DNA of 64,000 bases, from positions 682,001 to 746,000 of the forward strand of contig NZ_JAUSYK010000001.1 of the NCBI RefSeq assembly GCF_030816855.1. The letters are read 5' to 3'. This DNA is from Arthrobacter sp. B3I4 (GTDB lineage Bacteria > Actinomycetota > Actinomycetes > Actinomycetales > Micrococcaceae). The notes below the pieces were generated by a model. It did no database searches. It saw only the letters and a list, made by a program, of their open reading frames with translations, and had not been told where the DNA came from. A program made the translations under genes and the position numbers. The stretch's first letter is position 1. Each line of letters opens with the position of its first letter. Below, piece by piece: positions 36,174 through 44,278 of the stretch.

Positions 36174-36509
36174 ATGAAACGCACCCTTGCTGCCACCTCC
36201 CTCGCCCTGCTCGCGATTGCGCTTTCCGGCTGCGGCCAGGTCCAGCAAGCCACCGAGAAAGCCGTCAACGACGGCGCATCCCAAGTCGCCACCGCGGCCG
36301 GCAGCGAGATCAAAAAGCAGGCATGTTCGCTCGTCTCGGACGGCCTGGTCAGCGTGCAGGACAAACAGGCGCTCGGCGGGCTGGTGTCCGGCGCCCAGGC
36401 TGCCGGGCTGCCCGCGGAGATCACCGCCCCGCTCAAGAAGATTGCGGATTCCGGTGACCAGGTCCCCGCCGACTCGCTCGGCGCGCTGCAGGACGCCTGC
36501 GCCAAGTAG
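36174..36509 (+). CDS. Small lipoprotein of unknown function
   Basis: The N-terminus MKRTLAATSLALLAIALSGCGQ is a lipoprotein signal peptide with lipobox LSGC, so the mature protein of about 93 residues would be anchored outside the membrane. The mature part is helical and charged, with a weak repeat-like pattern (QKQACSLVSDGLVSVQDKQALGGLVSGAQ, here KKQACSLV). A Cys pair (CSLV... and the last CAK) could form a disulfide. No family is recognised. It starts 20 bases after the GntR gene and may be cotranscribed. Confidence 0.7.
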   Translation: MKRTLAATSLALLAIALSGCGQVQQATEKAVNDGASQVATAAGSEIKKQACSLVSDGLVSVQDKQALGGLVSGAQAAGLPAEITAPLKKIADSGDQVPADSLGALQDACAK

Positions 36510-36547
36510 CTGCCCGCCTTCGGTTCCGAACCAGTGGGGGGAAACGC

Positions 36548-37285
36548 CTAGCGCTTACCCTTTTTCCGGGAACCCTTACCGCGGCCCTTGTCCGGGTTGG
36601 GTGCGTAGCGCTGCGCGACCTTGGGTTTTTTGACCGCAGGCCCGCGCTTGTCCGGTTTCGGTTCGCGTTTGGGCTTCTCCTGCTGCGCGGAGGGCTGCCG
36701 GGAACTCGCGGCGGTGCGTCCGCGGACAATCCCGATGAACTCCTCGATGACTTCGTCCGTGCTGTCGCTGGGCCATGCCAGGGCGATCTCGGTGGCCGGG
36801 GCGCCGGTGAGTTTCCGCGCCACAGTGTCCTTGACGTTGAAGTGCCGGGCCACGGACATCGGCAGGACCACCAGGCCCGCACCGGAGGCCACCACCTGCA
36901 AGGCCAGCTCCGCTCCACCCAGGCCGGCCACGTCCAGGAAGGTTTCGGCGGCCAGGTCCTCCAGCGCCACCTCCTCGAAGACCGAGATTTCGTGGCCCTT
37001 CGGTGCCACCACCACCGGCTGTTCCTCGTAGAGCGGGATGACGCTGAGGCCTTCGCGCTCCACCGGCAGCCGGACGAAGCTCAGGTCCGCGGAGCCGTCG
37101 CGCAGCACGGCCAGCTGGGCGCCGTCGTCGGAAAGAAACGAGTGCAGCGGCACTTCGGGCATCCGGTCTTCCCAGCGGCGGATCCATTTGCCGGGGGTGA
37201 CGCCGGCGACGTAGGCGAACCGAAGCTCCCGCGTCTCGGGTACCGCATCATCGTGGGGCTGGGTTGCTTCTTCTTCTGCGGGCAC
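36548..37285 (-). CDS. LysR-type substrate-binding-domain protein without DNA-binding domain
   Basis: The protein resembles the periplasmic-binding-like effector domain of LysR regulators (LRFAYVAGVTPGKWIRRWEDRMPEVPL, DGSADLSFVRLPVE, YEEQPVVVAPKGHEIS, VASGAGLVVLPMSVARHF). It begins with an acidic stretch, and there is no N-terminal helix-turn-helix. The C-terminal 50 residues are basic and Lys/Arg-rich (KPKREPKPDKRGP... GKGSRKKGKR), perhaps binding nucleic acid. There is no signal peptide, so it acts in the cytoplasm. Its function is unknown; a regulator with an alternative DNA-binding tail is one possibility. It is divergent from the DUF5997 gene. Confidence 0.8.
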   Translation of the reverse strand: MPAEEEATQPHDDAVPETRELRFAYVAGVTPGKWIRRWEDRMPEVPLHSFLSDDGAQLAVLRDGSADLSFVRLPVEREGLSVIPLYEEQPVVVAPKGHEISVFEEVALEDLAAETFLDVAGLGGAELALQVVASGAGLVVLPMSVARHFNVKDTVARKLTGAPATEIALAWPSDSTDEVIEEFIGIVRGRTAASSRQPSAQQEKPKREPKPDKRGPAVKKPKVAQRYAPNPDKGRGKGSRKKGKR

Positions 37286-37381
37286 ACGTTCACAGTACCG
37301 TTCAGGCCCCGGGGCCGTCCCGCCAGGCGGCGTGGTGCTACTTTGGTGCCTTGCGGGCTGACCGCCGGATACCCTTTAACC

Positions 37382-37786
37382 ATGACCTCTGCGAACTCCC
37401 AGTCCATGAAGCCGACCACCGTTGCCAAGAAACTTGGCATCTACCTGCCCGCAACACCCCAGGAGTTCCAGGATTCGGTCATCACGCGCGCTGATTTCGC
37501 CGAGCTCCAGGCCAACCCGCCGGAGTGGCTCGCCGAGCTGCGCCGCACCGGTCCGCACCCGCGTCCGGTCGTGGCCCAGAAGCTCAACGTCTCGATCAGC
37601 GGCCTGGCCCGCGGCGGCGTCGAGGAAGCCCTGACGACGGCGGAGATCACCGCCCTGCTGCAGGCCCCGCCGGCCTGGCTGGTCGCCGAACGCGCCACCC
37701 ACGCCGCCGTCCGCGCTGAAGCCCAGCGGGTCAAGGACGAAGCGGCAAAGAAGGACGCCAAGAAGGCCCGCGCCAACGCCGAGTAG
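37382..37786 (+). CDS. DUF5997 family protein
   Basis: The 134-residue protein has MKPTTVAKKLGIYLPATPQEFQ, then an acidic/aromatic segment (NPPEWLAELRRTGPHPRPVVAQKLNVSISGLARGGV), and TTAEITALLQAPPAWLVAERA, the DUF5997 pattern. A Lys/Ala-rich tail ends it. The function is unknown; members often sit beside a LysR-substrate-domain protein as here. No ribosome site precedes the ATG, and TACCCT about 13 bases upstream could be a -10 element of a leaderless transcript. Confidence 0.85.
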   Translation: MTSANSQSMKPTTVAKKLGIYLPATPQEFQDSVITRADFAELQANPPEWLAELRRTGPHPRPVVAQKLNVSISGLARGGVEEALTTAEITALLQAPPAWLVAERATHAAVRAEAQRVKDEAAKKDAKKARANAE

Positions 37787-37825
37787 GCCCCGACCGGACA
37801 TCCAAGTGGCGCCGGGACCGTGCCC

Positions 37826-38203
37826 CTAGTCCTGGTGCAGTTGGACGTAGTTTCCGCAGCCGTCGTCGAGTACGGCGGTGACGCCCCAGGGCCCCTCGGA
37901 CGGTTCGGCCTGGAAGATGACGCCCTTGGCCGCCAGCCGCTCGTACTCCGCCCGGACATCCGGCACGCCCAGCACGATCGCGGGCATCCCGGCGTCGTGG
38001 ACCGCATTCATGTAATTGGCGCCGATCGGGTTGTCGCTCGGTTCCAGCAGCAGTCCGGCCGACCCGCCGCCGTCGGGGTCTTTGACGATGTAAAGGTTCT
38101 GCTCGGGCAGCGCCATGAGCGTTTCAAACCCCAGCGTCCCGGTGTAGAACTCGTGGGCGGCGGCCGGCTCCCTGACGTGGATGCTGCACATTTTCAGTCG
38201 CAT
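37826..38203 (-). CDS. VOC-family (glyoxalase/bleomycin-resistance fold) protein
   Basis: The 125-residue protein starts MRLKMCSIHVREPAAAHEFYTGTLGFETL and has LYIVKDPDGGGSAGLLLEPS, then VRAEYERLAAKGVIFQAEP and the C-terminal AVLDDGCGNYVQLHQD with the metal-ligand-type Glu/Asp position. It is a single-fold VOC domain typical of dimeric metalloenzymes. The substrate is unknown. The longer frame upstream to 38569 is not conserved. Confidence 0.88.
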   Translation of the reverse strand: MRLKMCSIHVREPAAAHEFYTGTLGFETLMALPEQNLYIVKDPDGGGSAGLLLEPSDNPIGANYMNAVHDAGMPAIVLGVPDVRAEYERLAAKGVIFQAEPSEGPWGVTAVLDDGCGNYVQLHQD

Positions 38204-38324
38204 GGGCCCTAGGCTACGCCGGACGGGCGACAGTGGGAACGGGCCATTGACGCTCCGCCCACGATGGACTCCAATGGAATCAGCGGAAAAGCTCCCGCCC
38301 GGGGGGTTCCGCGGGAGGTTCGTG

Positions 38325-38939
38325 ATGCCGACACTATCGCTGTCCGGTCCGCTGGGGGCGTGGCAGTTGCTGGCCCTGGCCTTGTTCGTCGCGGCCGCTG
38401 TGGCCGGCTCGGTGTACCTCGTCCGCAAGCACCAGGCGTCCGACGGCGGCCTGCCGGACGCCGTGTTCTGGGACGGTTTCGGCGGACTCGCCGTCGTTGC
38501 CCCGGCGATCCTGCTGCCGGCGCTGGTCTCTCCCTGGGCCGGGCTGCTACTCGCCGCGGTCGGCGTCACGGCCGCCGGCGCCAGCTACCGCTGGACGCCG
38601 GTACTTTTCCGCCGCCAGGAATCGCGGCGCGCGGCCCGGGAGACTGCCGCCGCTGATGCCGCCGCCATCCTGCGGCACCGGACCGCTTTGGACCGGTGGC
38701 AGCGCTATGAGCTCGACCCGGCGTTCTGCATCGACTTTCCCGCGATGAGCGATCCGCGCCGTCCCGAAACCGCCGCCCTGATCAAGGCCATGAAGGCGGC
38801 GGAACTGTCGCGCCACGGATCCGATCGGAACGGGGACGGTTACAGCGCTGCCGTCGACCGGCTGGAGCAGGCCCTTGCTGCGGCGGAACGCGCCGCCGGC
38901 GCTGAACATACCGCCGACGCTGTTAAGGTTTCACCCTGA
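38325..38939 (+). CDS. Membrane protein with two N-terminal helices and a cytoplasmic domain
   Basis: The product has two hydrophobic segments (GAWQLLALALFVAAAVAGSVYLV and GLAVVAPAILLPALVSPWAGLLLAAVGVTAAG) followed by a soluble, partly coiled-coil domain (WQRYELDPAFCIDFPAMSDPRRPETAALIKAMKAAELSR). I do not recognise the family. ATG 38325 has GGGAGG six bases upstream; an ATG at 38274 is in frame but lacks a site. It is followed by the Fno-like gene with a 39-base gap. Confidence 0.65.
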   Translation: MPTLSLSGPLGAWQLLALALFVAAAVAGSVYLVRKHQASDGGLPDAVFWDGFGGLAVVAPAILLPALVSPWAGLLLAAVGVTAAGASYRWTPVLFRRQESRRAARETAAADAAAILRHRTALDRWQRYELDPAFCIDFPAMSDPRRPETAALIKAMKAAELSRHGSDRNGDGYSAAVDRLEQALAAAERAAGAEHTADAVKVSP

Positions 38940-38978
38940 GCCTCCGAGTTCAATCCGGCGCTGAATCAGGAGGGCGCA

Positions 38979-39617
38979 ATGACTGATATCACGATCATCG
39001 GCAGCGGCAACATGGCACGCGCGATCGGCCTGCGGGCAGTCGCAGCGGGACGGTCACTCCAGATCCTGGACCGGCACCCGGAGAACGCTGCCAAACTCGC
39101 GGCGGAGCTCGGCGCGGATACCGCGTCCGGGAGTCTTGGCGATCTGCCCGAGGGCGACCTGGTGGTGCTTGCCCTGTACTTTGAACCGGCCAAAGAGGTC
39201 GCCATGCACTACGGTGACACCCTCAGTGGCAAGACCGTGATTGAGATCAGCAATCCGGTCAACATGGAAACCGGTGACTCGCTGGTGGTCGAGCCGGGAA
39301 CCTCCGCTGCCGAAGAAGTTGCCAAGCTCCTCCCCGGCGCGCGGGTGGTGAAAGCCTTCAACACCACGTTCGCGGGCCCCTTGGCAGAGGGGGCTGTGAA
39401 GGGCACGCAACTGGACGTCCTCATCGCCTCCGACTCGGAGCCGGCCCGGAACGAGGTGGCCGCCTTCGCGGCCAAGGCTGGCCTGCGGCCACTGCAGGTG
39501 GGTGCGCTGCGGCATGCGCGGGAACTTGAAGGGATCCAGCTACTGATGATCGGGTTGCAGCTCAACCCGGCGTACGAGAGCTTCAACTGGGGCACCGCGC
39601 TGAACGTTGTCGGCTAG
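38979..39617 (+). CDS. NADPH-dependent F420 reductase-like (Fno-family) dinucleotide-binding protein
   Basis: The N-terminus ITIIGSGNMARAIGLRAVAAGRSLQILDRHPENAAKLA is the NADP-binding fold of F420:NADP oxidoreductase-like proteins. VVLALYFEPAKEV, EISNPVN, VVKAFNTTFAG and the C-terminal RHARELEGIQLLMIGLQLN support the family. True F420 dependence is not certain because related proteins use other cofactors. GGAGGG precedes the ATG. Confidence 0.85.
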   Translation: MTDITIIGSGNMARAIGLRAVAAGRSLQILDRHPENAAKLAAELGADTASGSLGDLPEGDLVVLALYFEPAKEVAMHYGDTLSGKTVIEISNPVNMETGDSLVVEPGTSAAEEVAKLLPGARVVKAFNTTFAGPLAEGAVKGTQLDVLIASDSEPARNEVAAFAAKAGLRPLQVGALRHARELEGIQLLMIGLQLNPAYESFNWGTALNVVG

Positions 39618-39632
39618 GTGCCCCAGCGAGTC

Positions 39633-40115
39633 CTACAGTTCGACGGTGCCGCTTTCGCCGACGCTCATCCGGCTGTTCGTGACCTTGGACTTTACCCATT
39701 GCAGCACCGTAGCGGCCGTTCCACCGGGGCTGGTCCAGTATTCGGCCGAGTCCGAGTCGACGCGCAGCAGGACCACGCCCGGGGTTTCCGGGCCGTCCGG
39801 GAACCATGCCTCCACGGCCTGGTTCCACCGCTCGCGGATCTGCTGGCGGTCGGTGACGATCTGCGCGGTCCCGGCCACTGACACCCACTCGGTGCCCTTG
39901 CCGAAGGAGACGTTGACCGCGGGGTTGGCTTTCACGTGCGCCACCTGGGAGGTGTCGTCCGAGGTGAAGAACCACATGTCGCCGTCGTTCTCAACGTCCT
40001 GGACCGCCAGCGGCCGGCTGACGAGGGCGTTCTCCTCATTGATGGTGGTGAACATCCCGATATGGGAGTGGTTAATGATGTCCGTTACTTTGCTGATGTC
40101 CTGTTCGTCCGACAT
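39633..40115 (-). CDS. Pyridoxamine 5'-phosphate oxidase-like, general stress protein 26 type
   Basis: The 160-residue protein shows the split-barrel flavin-binding pattern: HIGMFTTINEENALVSRPLAVQ, DMWFFTSDDTSQVAHVKANPAVNVSF, WVSVAGTAQIVTD, and WFPDGPETPGVVLLRVDSDSAEYW, which is the YdaG/GSP26 stress subgroup rather than true PdxH. It likely binds FMN, FAD or F420. Start ATG 40115 follows GAGGTG. A long inverted repeat lies just upstream at 40146-40228. Confidence 0.88.
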   Translation of the reverse strand: MSDEQDISKVTDIINHSHIGMFTTINEENALVSRPLAVQDVENDGDMWFFTSDDTSQVAHVKANPAVNVSFGKGTEWVSVAGTAQIVTDRQQIRERWNQAVEAWFPDGPETPGVVLLRVDSDSAEYWTSPGGTAATVLQWVKSKVTNSRMSVGESGTVEL

Positions 40116-40145
40116 GTGCTCACCTCGTCCTAAGTACAACGGAGG

Positions 40146-40228
40146 AAGGTCCTCCCTCCGACCAGCCTATTGATAAGCGTGCTTACTTTTCAAGCGCACG
40201 TTCATCAGCTGGTCGGAGGGAAGACCTT
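40146..40228. repeat. Long inverted repeat between the APC permease and the PPOX gene
   Basis: Arms 40146-40166 and 40208-40228 are 21-bp inverted copies with one mismatch (key part CCCTCCGACCAGC versus GCTGGTCGGAGGG). The 41-base loop is AT-richer than the surroundings. It ends 17 bases before the permease stop and 30 bases from the PPOX start. It could be a terminator, an RNA element or the ends of a tiny mobile element; no target duplication is evident. Confidence 0.7.
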
Positions 40229-40245
40229 TCCCGGTCCTTCTGCCG

Positions 40246-41772
40246 TCAGTTCCCCCGGGACAGCACCTGGCCCCTGAAGAATTCCGGACGCAGCTTCGCC
40301 ATGACGAGCATGAGCACCACGCCGAGCAGGATGACTCCCATCCCCAGGATGAAGACCAGTCCGAGACCGCCAACCGAGGAACCTGAGCCGTACTCCGGGT
40401 CCATCGAGTCGTAGGCCGTCTTGAAGAACATCACCAGCAGGATCACGCCGCCCAGCAGCGGTGCGAGGAACTTGAAGACGAACGAGTGCGCCCCGCGGAA
40501 GGCCTCGGCGCGGAAGAACCAGACGCAGGCCAGGGCGGTGATGCCGTAGTAGAAGCAGATCATCATGCCAAGCGCCGTGATGGTGTCCCACAGGGCATTT
40601 TCGGACAAGGTCCGGGTGACCACGTAGAACGCGGCGGCAGCCACGGCCGAGGCGATGGTGGCGTAGCTCGGGGACTTGTAGCTGGGGCTGATAGTGCCGA
40701 ACTTGGCCGGCAGCGCCTTGTAGTGGCCCATGGACAGCAGGGTGCGGGCCGGCGAAACGAAGGTGGACTGTAGCGACGCTGCCGAGCTGCTCAGGATGGC
40801 CAGGGACATCAGGATCGCGAACGGTCCCATCACGGGTCCGGCCAGCACGGCGAAGATGCTGCCCTGGTTCTCCGGATTCCCTGCGCCCAGGCCCTCTTCA
40901 CCGACGCCGGCGAAGGCCAAGGTGGACAGTGCCACGGTCATGTAGATGATGACGATGACCAGCACCGTGACGGTCGCCGCACGGCCCGGGGTCTTCTCCG
41001 GGTTGCGGGTCTCCTCATTCATGGTCAGCGTGACGTCCCAGCCCCAGTAGATGAAGATGGACAGCGACACGCCGGCTGCGAAGGCGGAGAAGGATTCGAC
41101 GGCGAACGGGTTGAACCAGTCCGGCGCAATGGCGGTGGCGTCGAACGCCGTTCCGTTGGCCACATGGCTGAACGCCGCGACGGCGAACCAGCCCAGGACC
41201 AGCAGCTGGAATCCGACCAGGACGTACTGCACGGTCTTGGTGGTTTCCATGCCGCGGTAGGAGATCCAGCAGGCCAAGGCAATGAACACCAGGGTGGTGG
41301 CAATGTTCAGCGGCAGGTTCGTGGTCAGGTCGGCCAGCTCCGGATTACCGAACAATTGCGCCAGCATCAGGTAGAAGAAGTCGACGGCGACCGCGGCCAG
41401 GTTGGACAGCACGATGATGGTTGCCGCGATCAGTCCCCAGCCGCCCATCCAGCCGATCCACGGACCGAAGGCCCGGGAGGCCCAGGTGAAGGAGGTGCCG
41501 GCGTCGGGCATGGCGTTGTTCAGCTCACGGTAGCCGAAGGCCACCAGCAGCATGGGAAGGAAGCCGACCAGGAAGATTGCCGGGAGATGGACGCCGACTT
41601 CGGAGACTGTGGGGCCCAGGGCGGCGGTCAGGGTGTAGGCCGGGGCGATGCAGGAGACGCCGATTACGACGGCGCCGATCAGTCCCACTGATCCGGCCTT
41701 CAGTCCCTTTTCGCTCAGGCCGTGCTGGTGCTGGGCTACGGCCGCCTTGGAGGTCGCTTGTTCGGTGCTCAT
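40246..41772 (-). CDS. APC-family amino acid/amine permease
   Basis: The 508-residue membrane protein has 12 or more hydrophobic segments. GLKAGSVGLIGAVVIGVSCIAPAYTLTAALGP marks the first APC helix, followed by GYRELNNAMPDAGTSFTWASRAFGPWIGWMGGW and YWGWDVTLTMNEETRNPEKTPGRAA, typical of the amine/amino acid branch. Its ATG overlaps the end of the universal stress protein gene by 4 bases (ATGA), so the pair is translationally coupled. With the amine oxidase upstream, putrescine or a related amine is a likely substrate (inference). Confidence 0.88.
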   Translation of the reverse strand: MSTEQATSKAAVAQHQHGLSEKGLKAGSVGLIGAVVIGVSCIAPAYTLTAALGPTVSEVGVHLPAIFLVGFLPMLLVAFGYRELNNAMPDAGTSFTWASRAFGPWIGWMGGWGLIAATIIVLSNLAAVAVDFFYLMLAQLFGNPELADLTTNLPLNIATTLVFIALACWISYRGMETTKTVQYVLVGFQLLVLGWFAVAAFSHVANGTAFDATAIAPDWFNPFAVESFSAFAAGVSLSIFIYWGWDVTLTMNEETRNPEKTPGRAATVTVLVIVIIYMTVALSTLAFAGVGEEGLGAGNPENQGSIFAVLAGPVMGPFAILMSLAILSSSAASLQSTFVSPARTLLSMGHYKALPAKFGTISPSYKSPSYATIASAVAAAAFYVVTRTLSENALWDTITALGMMICFYYGITALACVWFFRAEAFRGAHSFVFKFLAPLLGGVILLVMFFKTAYDSMDPEYGSGSSVGGLGLVFILGMGVILLGVVLMLVMAKLRPEFFRGQVLSRGN

Positions 41773-42683
41773 GCTGTTGCCTCTCGGGAGGTGTCATTCG
41801 ACGTTGAATGGATGAGGTGCTTGAGTTCGTAGTCGCTGGGGACAACGATCATCGGCACCGGCAGGGCGCGGAGAATCCGGTTGGCGGTGCTGCCCAGGAA
41901 AATGGAGCGGTTCCGTGCGAGCCGGCTGGATCCGATCAGCAGGACCTCGCCGTCCTCCCAGTCGAGCCGGTCTACGGCTTCCTCGACGCTGCGGCCTTGC
42001 GCCACTACGACGTCGGCCTGGCCGGCTGGTGCGGTGCCGGAAGCGGCCGCCGGAAGGGCCGCATCGAGGTGCTTGTTGGCGTAACTCCGCGCTGTCTCCG
42101 CAGCCTCCGCTGAATCGCCCTCGTCCAGAGTGAGCAGGGAGACGACGCGCAGCGGAACGGCCCGGTTCACCGCCATGGAGACGGCGAAATCAAGCAGTTC
42201 CTCCGCGCCGGGGCGGTCCCCGAGTCCGCAGCTGACCCGGGTCAATGCGTCCCGGCGGTGGTATCCGTGGGGTGCCAGGGCCACCGGCACCGTGGCGGCG
42301 TGCAGCAGGGCGCTGGCCACGGAACCGACGGTGAAGCGTTTAAACAGGCCGTTGCTGGTGGCCCCGATGATGAGCATGTCCGCCTGGAACTCTTCGCAGG
42401 CCCCGATCAAGGTTTGCGCGTCGGACTCGCCGCTGCGGATGTGGGCCTGCGCCGGAACATCCTTGGGGATCAGGGCGAGCGCTTCATCGAGCCACTGCTC
42501 CGCCTGCTGGTGGAGATAGCTGTCGTATCCTGCGGCGGGAGCGTGGGCCGCATTAAATGGTCCCGCTTCCGGAATGGCCATCACCAGGTCCAGGGCCGCG
42601 CCCCGGCCGCGGGCCAGGGATACGGCCAGGTTGACCGCATCGCGGCCTCTGGCATTGGCGGAATACCCCACTACGTAACGCAT
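41769..42683 (-). CDS. Universal stress protein, two tandem UspA domains
   Basis: The 304-residue protein has two Usp domains: YVVGYSANARGRDAVNLAVSLARGRGAALDLV through GATSNGLFKRFTVGSVASALLHAATVPVALAP, and VSCGLGDRPGAEELLDFAV through IGSSRLARNRSIFLGSTANRILRALPVPMIVVPS. The G-(2x)-G-(9x)-G-(S/T) motif of ATP-binding Usp proteins is visible at the end of each domain. Its place between an amine oxidase and a permease, coupled to the latter, suggests it modulates the transport or stress response. Confidence 0.9.
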   Translation of the reverse strand: MRYVVGYSANARGRDAVNLAVSLARGRGAALDLVMAIPEAGPFNAAHAPAAGYDSYLHQQAEQWLDEALALIPKDVPAQAHIRSGESDAQTLIGACEEFQADMLIIGATSNGLFKRFTVGSVASALLHAATVPVALAPHGYHRRDALTRVSCGLGDRPGAEELLDFAVSMAVNRAVPLRVVSLLTLDEGDSAEAAETARSYANKHLDAALPAAASGTAPAGQADVVVAQGRSVEEAVDRLDWEDGEVLLIGSSRLARNRSIFLGSTANRILRALPVPMIVVPSDYELKHLIHSTSNDTSREATA

Positions 42684-42738
42684 CTGGCGGGCCTCTCTGG
42701 TTTCTTCACGGGTGTTGTTTTGGTGTGCGGTAGGTGTC

Positions 42739-44130
42739 TTAGCGGGCGGCCGGAATGCGGTCCGCGGCGGCGACGATGCGGGCTGCCGTACTGCGTCCCA
42801 TCCGCACCGCGCCGTCCACATGCTGGTAGCCCTCGGCTGCGAGGTCGGAGCAGGCCCAGTAGATCGGACCCACCGGGGCGTGCTGGTCCTTGCCGTAGCG
42901 GTGCAGGCCGCCCAGATCGTAGCTCGCGGCGTAGGCACCGCGGGTCCACTCCTCGGCGCCCCAGTCCGATTCGTAGTAGACCTCCGGTTCGAGTGCCTTC
43001 TCGCCGAGGAACCCGGCGATCGATTCGAGGATGGCGCGGCGGCGTTCCTCGGCACTGAGTTCGAACATCGTGTCCGCCTTCTCGTCCGAGACGAAGCCGA
43101 CCAGGGTGCCGCGGGGATCCTCGTGGTTGGTGTTGTCGTACACCTCCTGGACCAGCGCTCCGGCACCGAAGCACGTCCCGGACAATCCGTCCTCGCGCCA
43201 GAAAGGAGTGCTGTAGACCGCGTGCACTTTAATCACCAGGCCCAGCGACTGATGCTGGTGCATCTGGTGCTGGCGCCTCGGCAGCGGCGGGTTGTAGGAG
43301 ACGCGTGAATAGAGGTTCGGCGGTACGGCCATGATCACGAAACGGGCGTTGACAGTGGCGCGGTCGGAGAGGACCTTCACCCGGTAACCGGCGGCCTCCT
43401 CGTTCGCCTCCCAGTTGATCGTGCGCACCGGGCTGGCCAGGACGACGTCGTCGCCCAGTTCCGCCGCCTGCAGCTCGGAGACCTGCTGCATGCCGCCGAC
43501 GACTCGTTTGTCCAGGATGAAGTCCTCGTCCGTGAGGTGGGTGAACGACCCTGCCGAGGCCGCCATCAGGACCGCCTGCAGCGCGGAGAAGGCGTGCGCG
43601 GGCTTGGTCAGCATGCCCCCGGCGATGAACAGCCCGATGTTGTTGCACGCTTCCTCATCAGGAGAGTTCTGGCGCAGCCAATGGTGGAAGGAGATCGTGT
43701 CCAGTTCGCGGGCTTTCGGGTGCGCCCACGGCTCCGTGGCCCCGATCTCGGCAGCGAGTGCGTCCAACAACTCCGTGAGCCTGGCCATTTCTGCCGCGGT
43801 GGCGTCACTGACCGGGAAGGAATCACCGGAATATAAGGTGCGCCTGCCGTCAGCGCCGACGTACACCGACTGCCCCTCACGGTAGCGATCATAGGTTTCG
43901 AGGCCAAGCTCATCGAGGAGTTCGAGCAGGGCCGTCTGGTCCGGCGAGACCCACTGGCCGCCGATCTCGAGCATGGCGCCGTCGACGGTGTCAGTCCAGG
44001 TCCTGCCGCCGACCCGGTCGCGCGCCTCCAGCACGGCGACACTCAGGCCTGCCTTTCGCAGCTCGCGGGCGGCAGTCAGGCCCGCTGGGCCGGCTCCGAC
44101 GATGACGACGTCGCGGTCAAGTTCCAGCAT
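42739..44130 (-). CDS. Flavin-dependent amine oxidase, putrescine-oxidase-like
   Basis: The enzyme oxidises a primary or secondary amine to the aldehyde with FAD and oxygen. It shows VVIVGAGPAGLTAARELRKAGLSVAVLEARDRVGGRTWTD (FAD), GAMLEIGGQWVSPDQ, LPRRQHQMHQHQSLGLVIKVHAVYSTPFW and the C-terminal WACSDLAAEGYQHVDGAVRMGRSTA. The length, 463 residues, and these motifs are close to actinobacterial putrescine oxidase, although other monoamine oxidases remain possible. A perfect palindrome at 44168-44188 lies upstream, next to a divergent TetR gene that is likely its regulator. Confidence 0.87.
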   Translation of the reverse strand: MLELDRDVVIVGAGPAGLTAARELRKAGLSVAVLEARDRVGGRTWTDTVDGAMLEIGGQWVSPDQTALLELLDELGLETYDRYREGQSVYVGADGRRTLYSGDSFPVSDATAAEMARLTELLDALAAEIGATEPWAHPKARELDTISFHHWLRQNSPDEEACNNIGLFIAGGMLTKPAHAFSALQAVLMAASAGSFTHLTDEDFILDKRVVGGMQQVSELQAAELGDDVVLASPVRTINWEANEEAAGYRVKVLSDRATVNARFVIMAVPPNLYSRVSYNPPLPRRQHQMHQHQSLGLVIKVHAVYSTPFWREDGLSGTCFGAGALVQEVYDNTNHEDPRGTLVGFVSDEKADTMFELSAEERRRAILESIAGFLGEKALEPEVYYESDWGAEEWTRGAYAASYDLGGLHRYGKDQHAPVGPIYWACSDLAAEGYQHVDGAVRMGRSTAARIVAAADRIPAAR

Positions 44131-44167
44131 GATGTCCTTTCTGTGGCCGCCAAGTGATGCGTACCAC

Positions 44168-44188
44168 TAAATGAATGCCATTCATTTA
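44168..44188. promoter_or_regulatory. Perfect palindrome, candidate TetR operator for the amine-oxidase operon
   Basis: TAAATGAATG at 44168-44177 and CATTCATTTA at 44179-44188 flank one C. It is an unusually AT-rich island in this GC-rich region, 38 bases from the amine oxidase start and 90 bases from the TetR start, a normal place for a TetR site. Confidence 0.75.
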
Positions 44189-44278
44189 CGACGACTATAG
44201 CGGTAGCCTGACAAAGAGGGAAGACCCTGGCTGCAGCGGTGGAATAATCCAGAGGACAGCCCAGCAGAAAGGCCCGCC

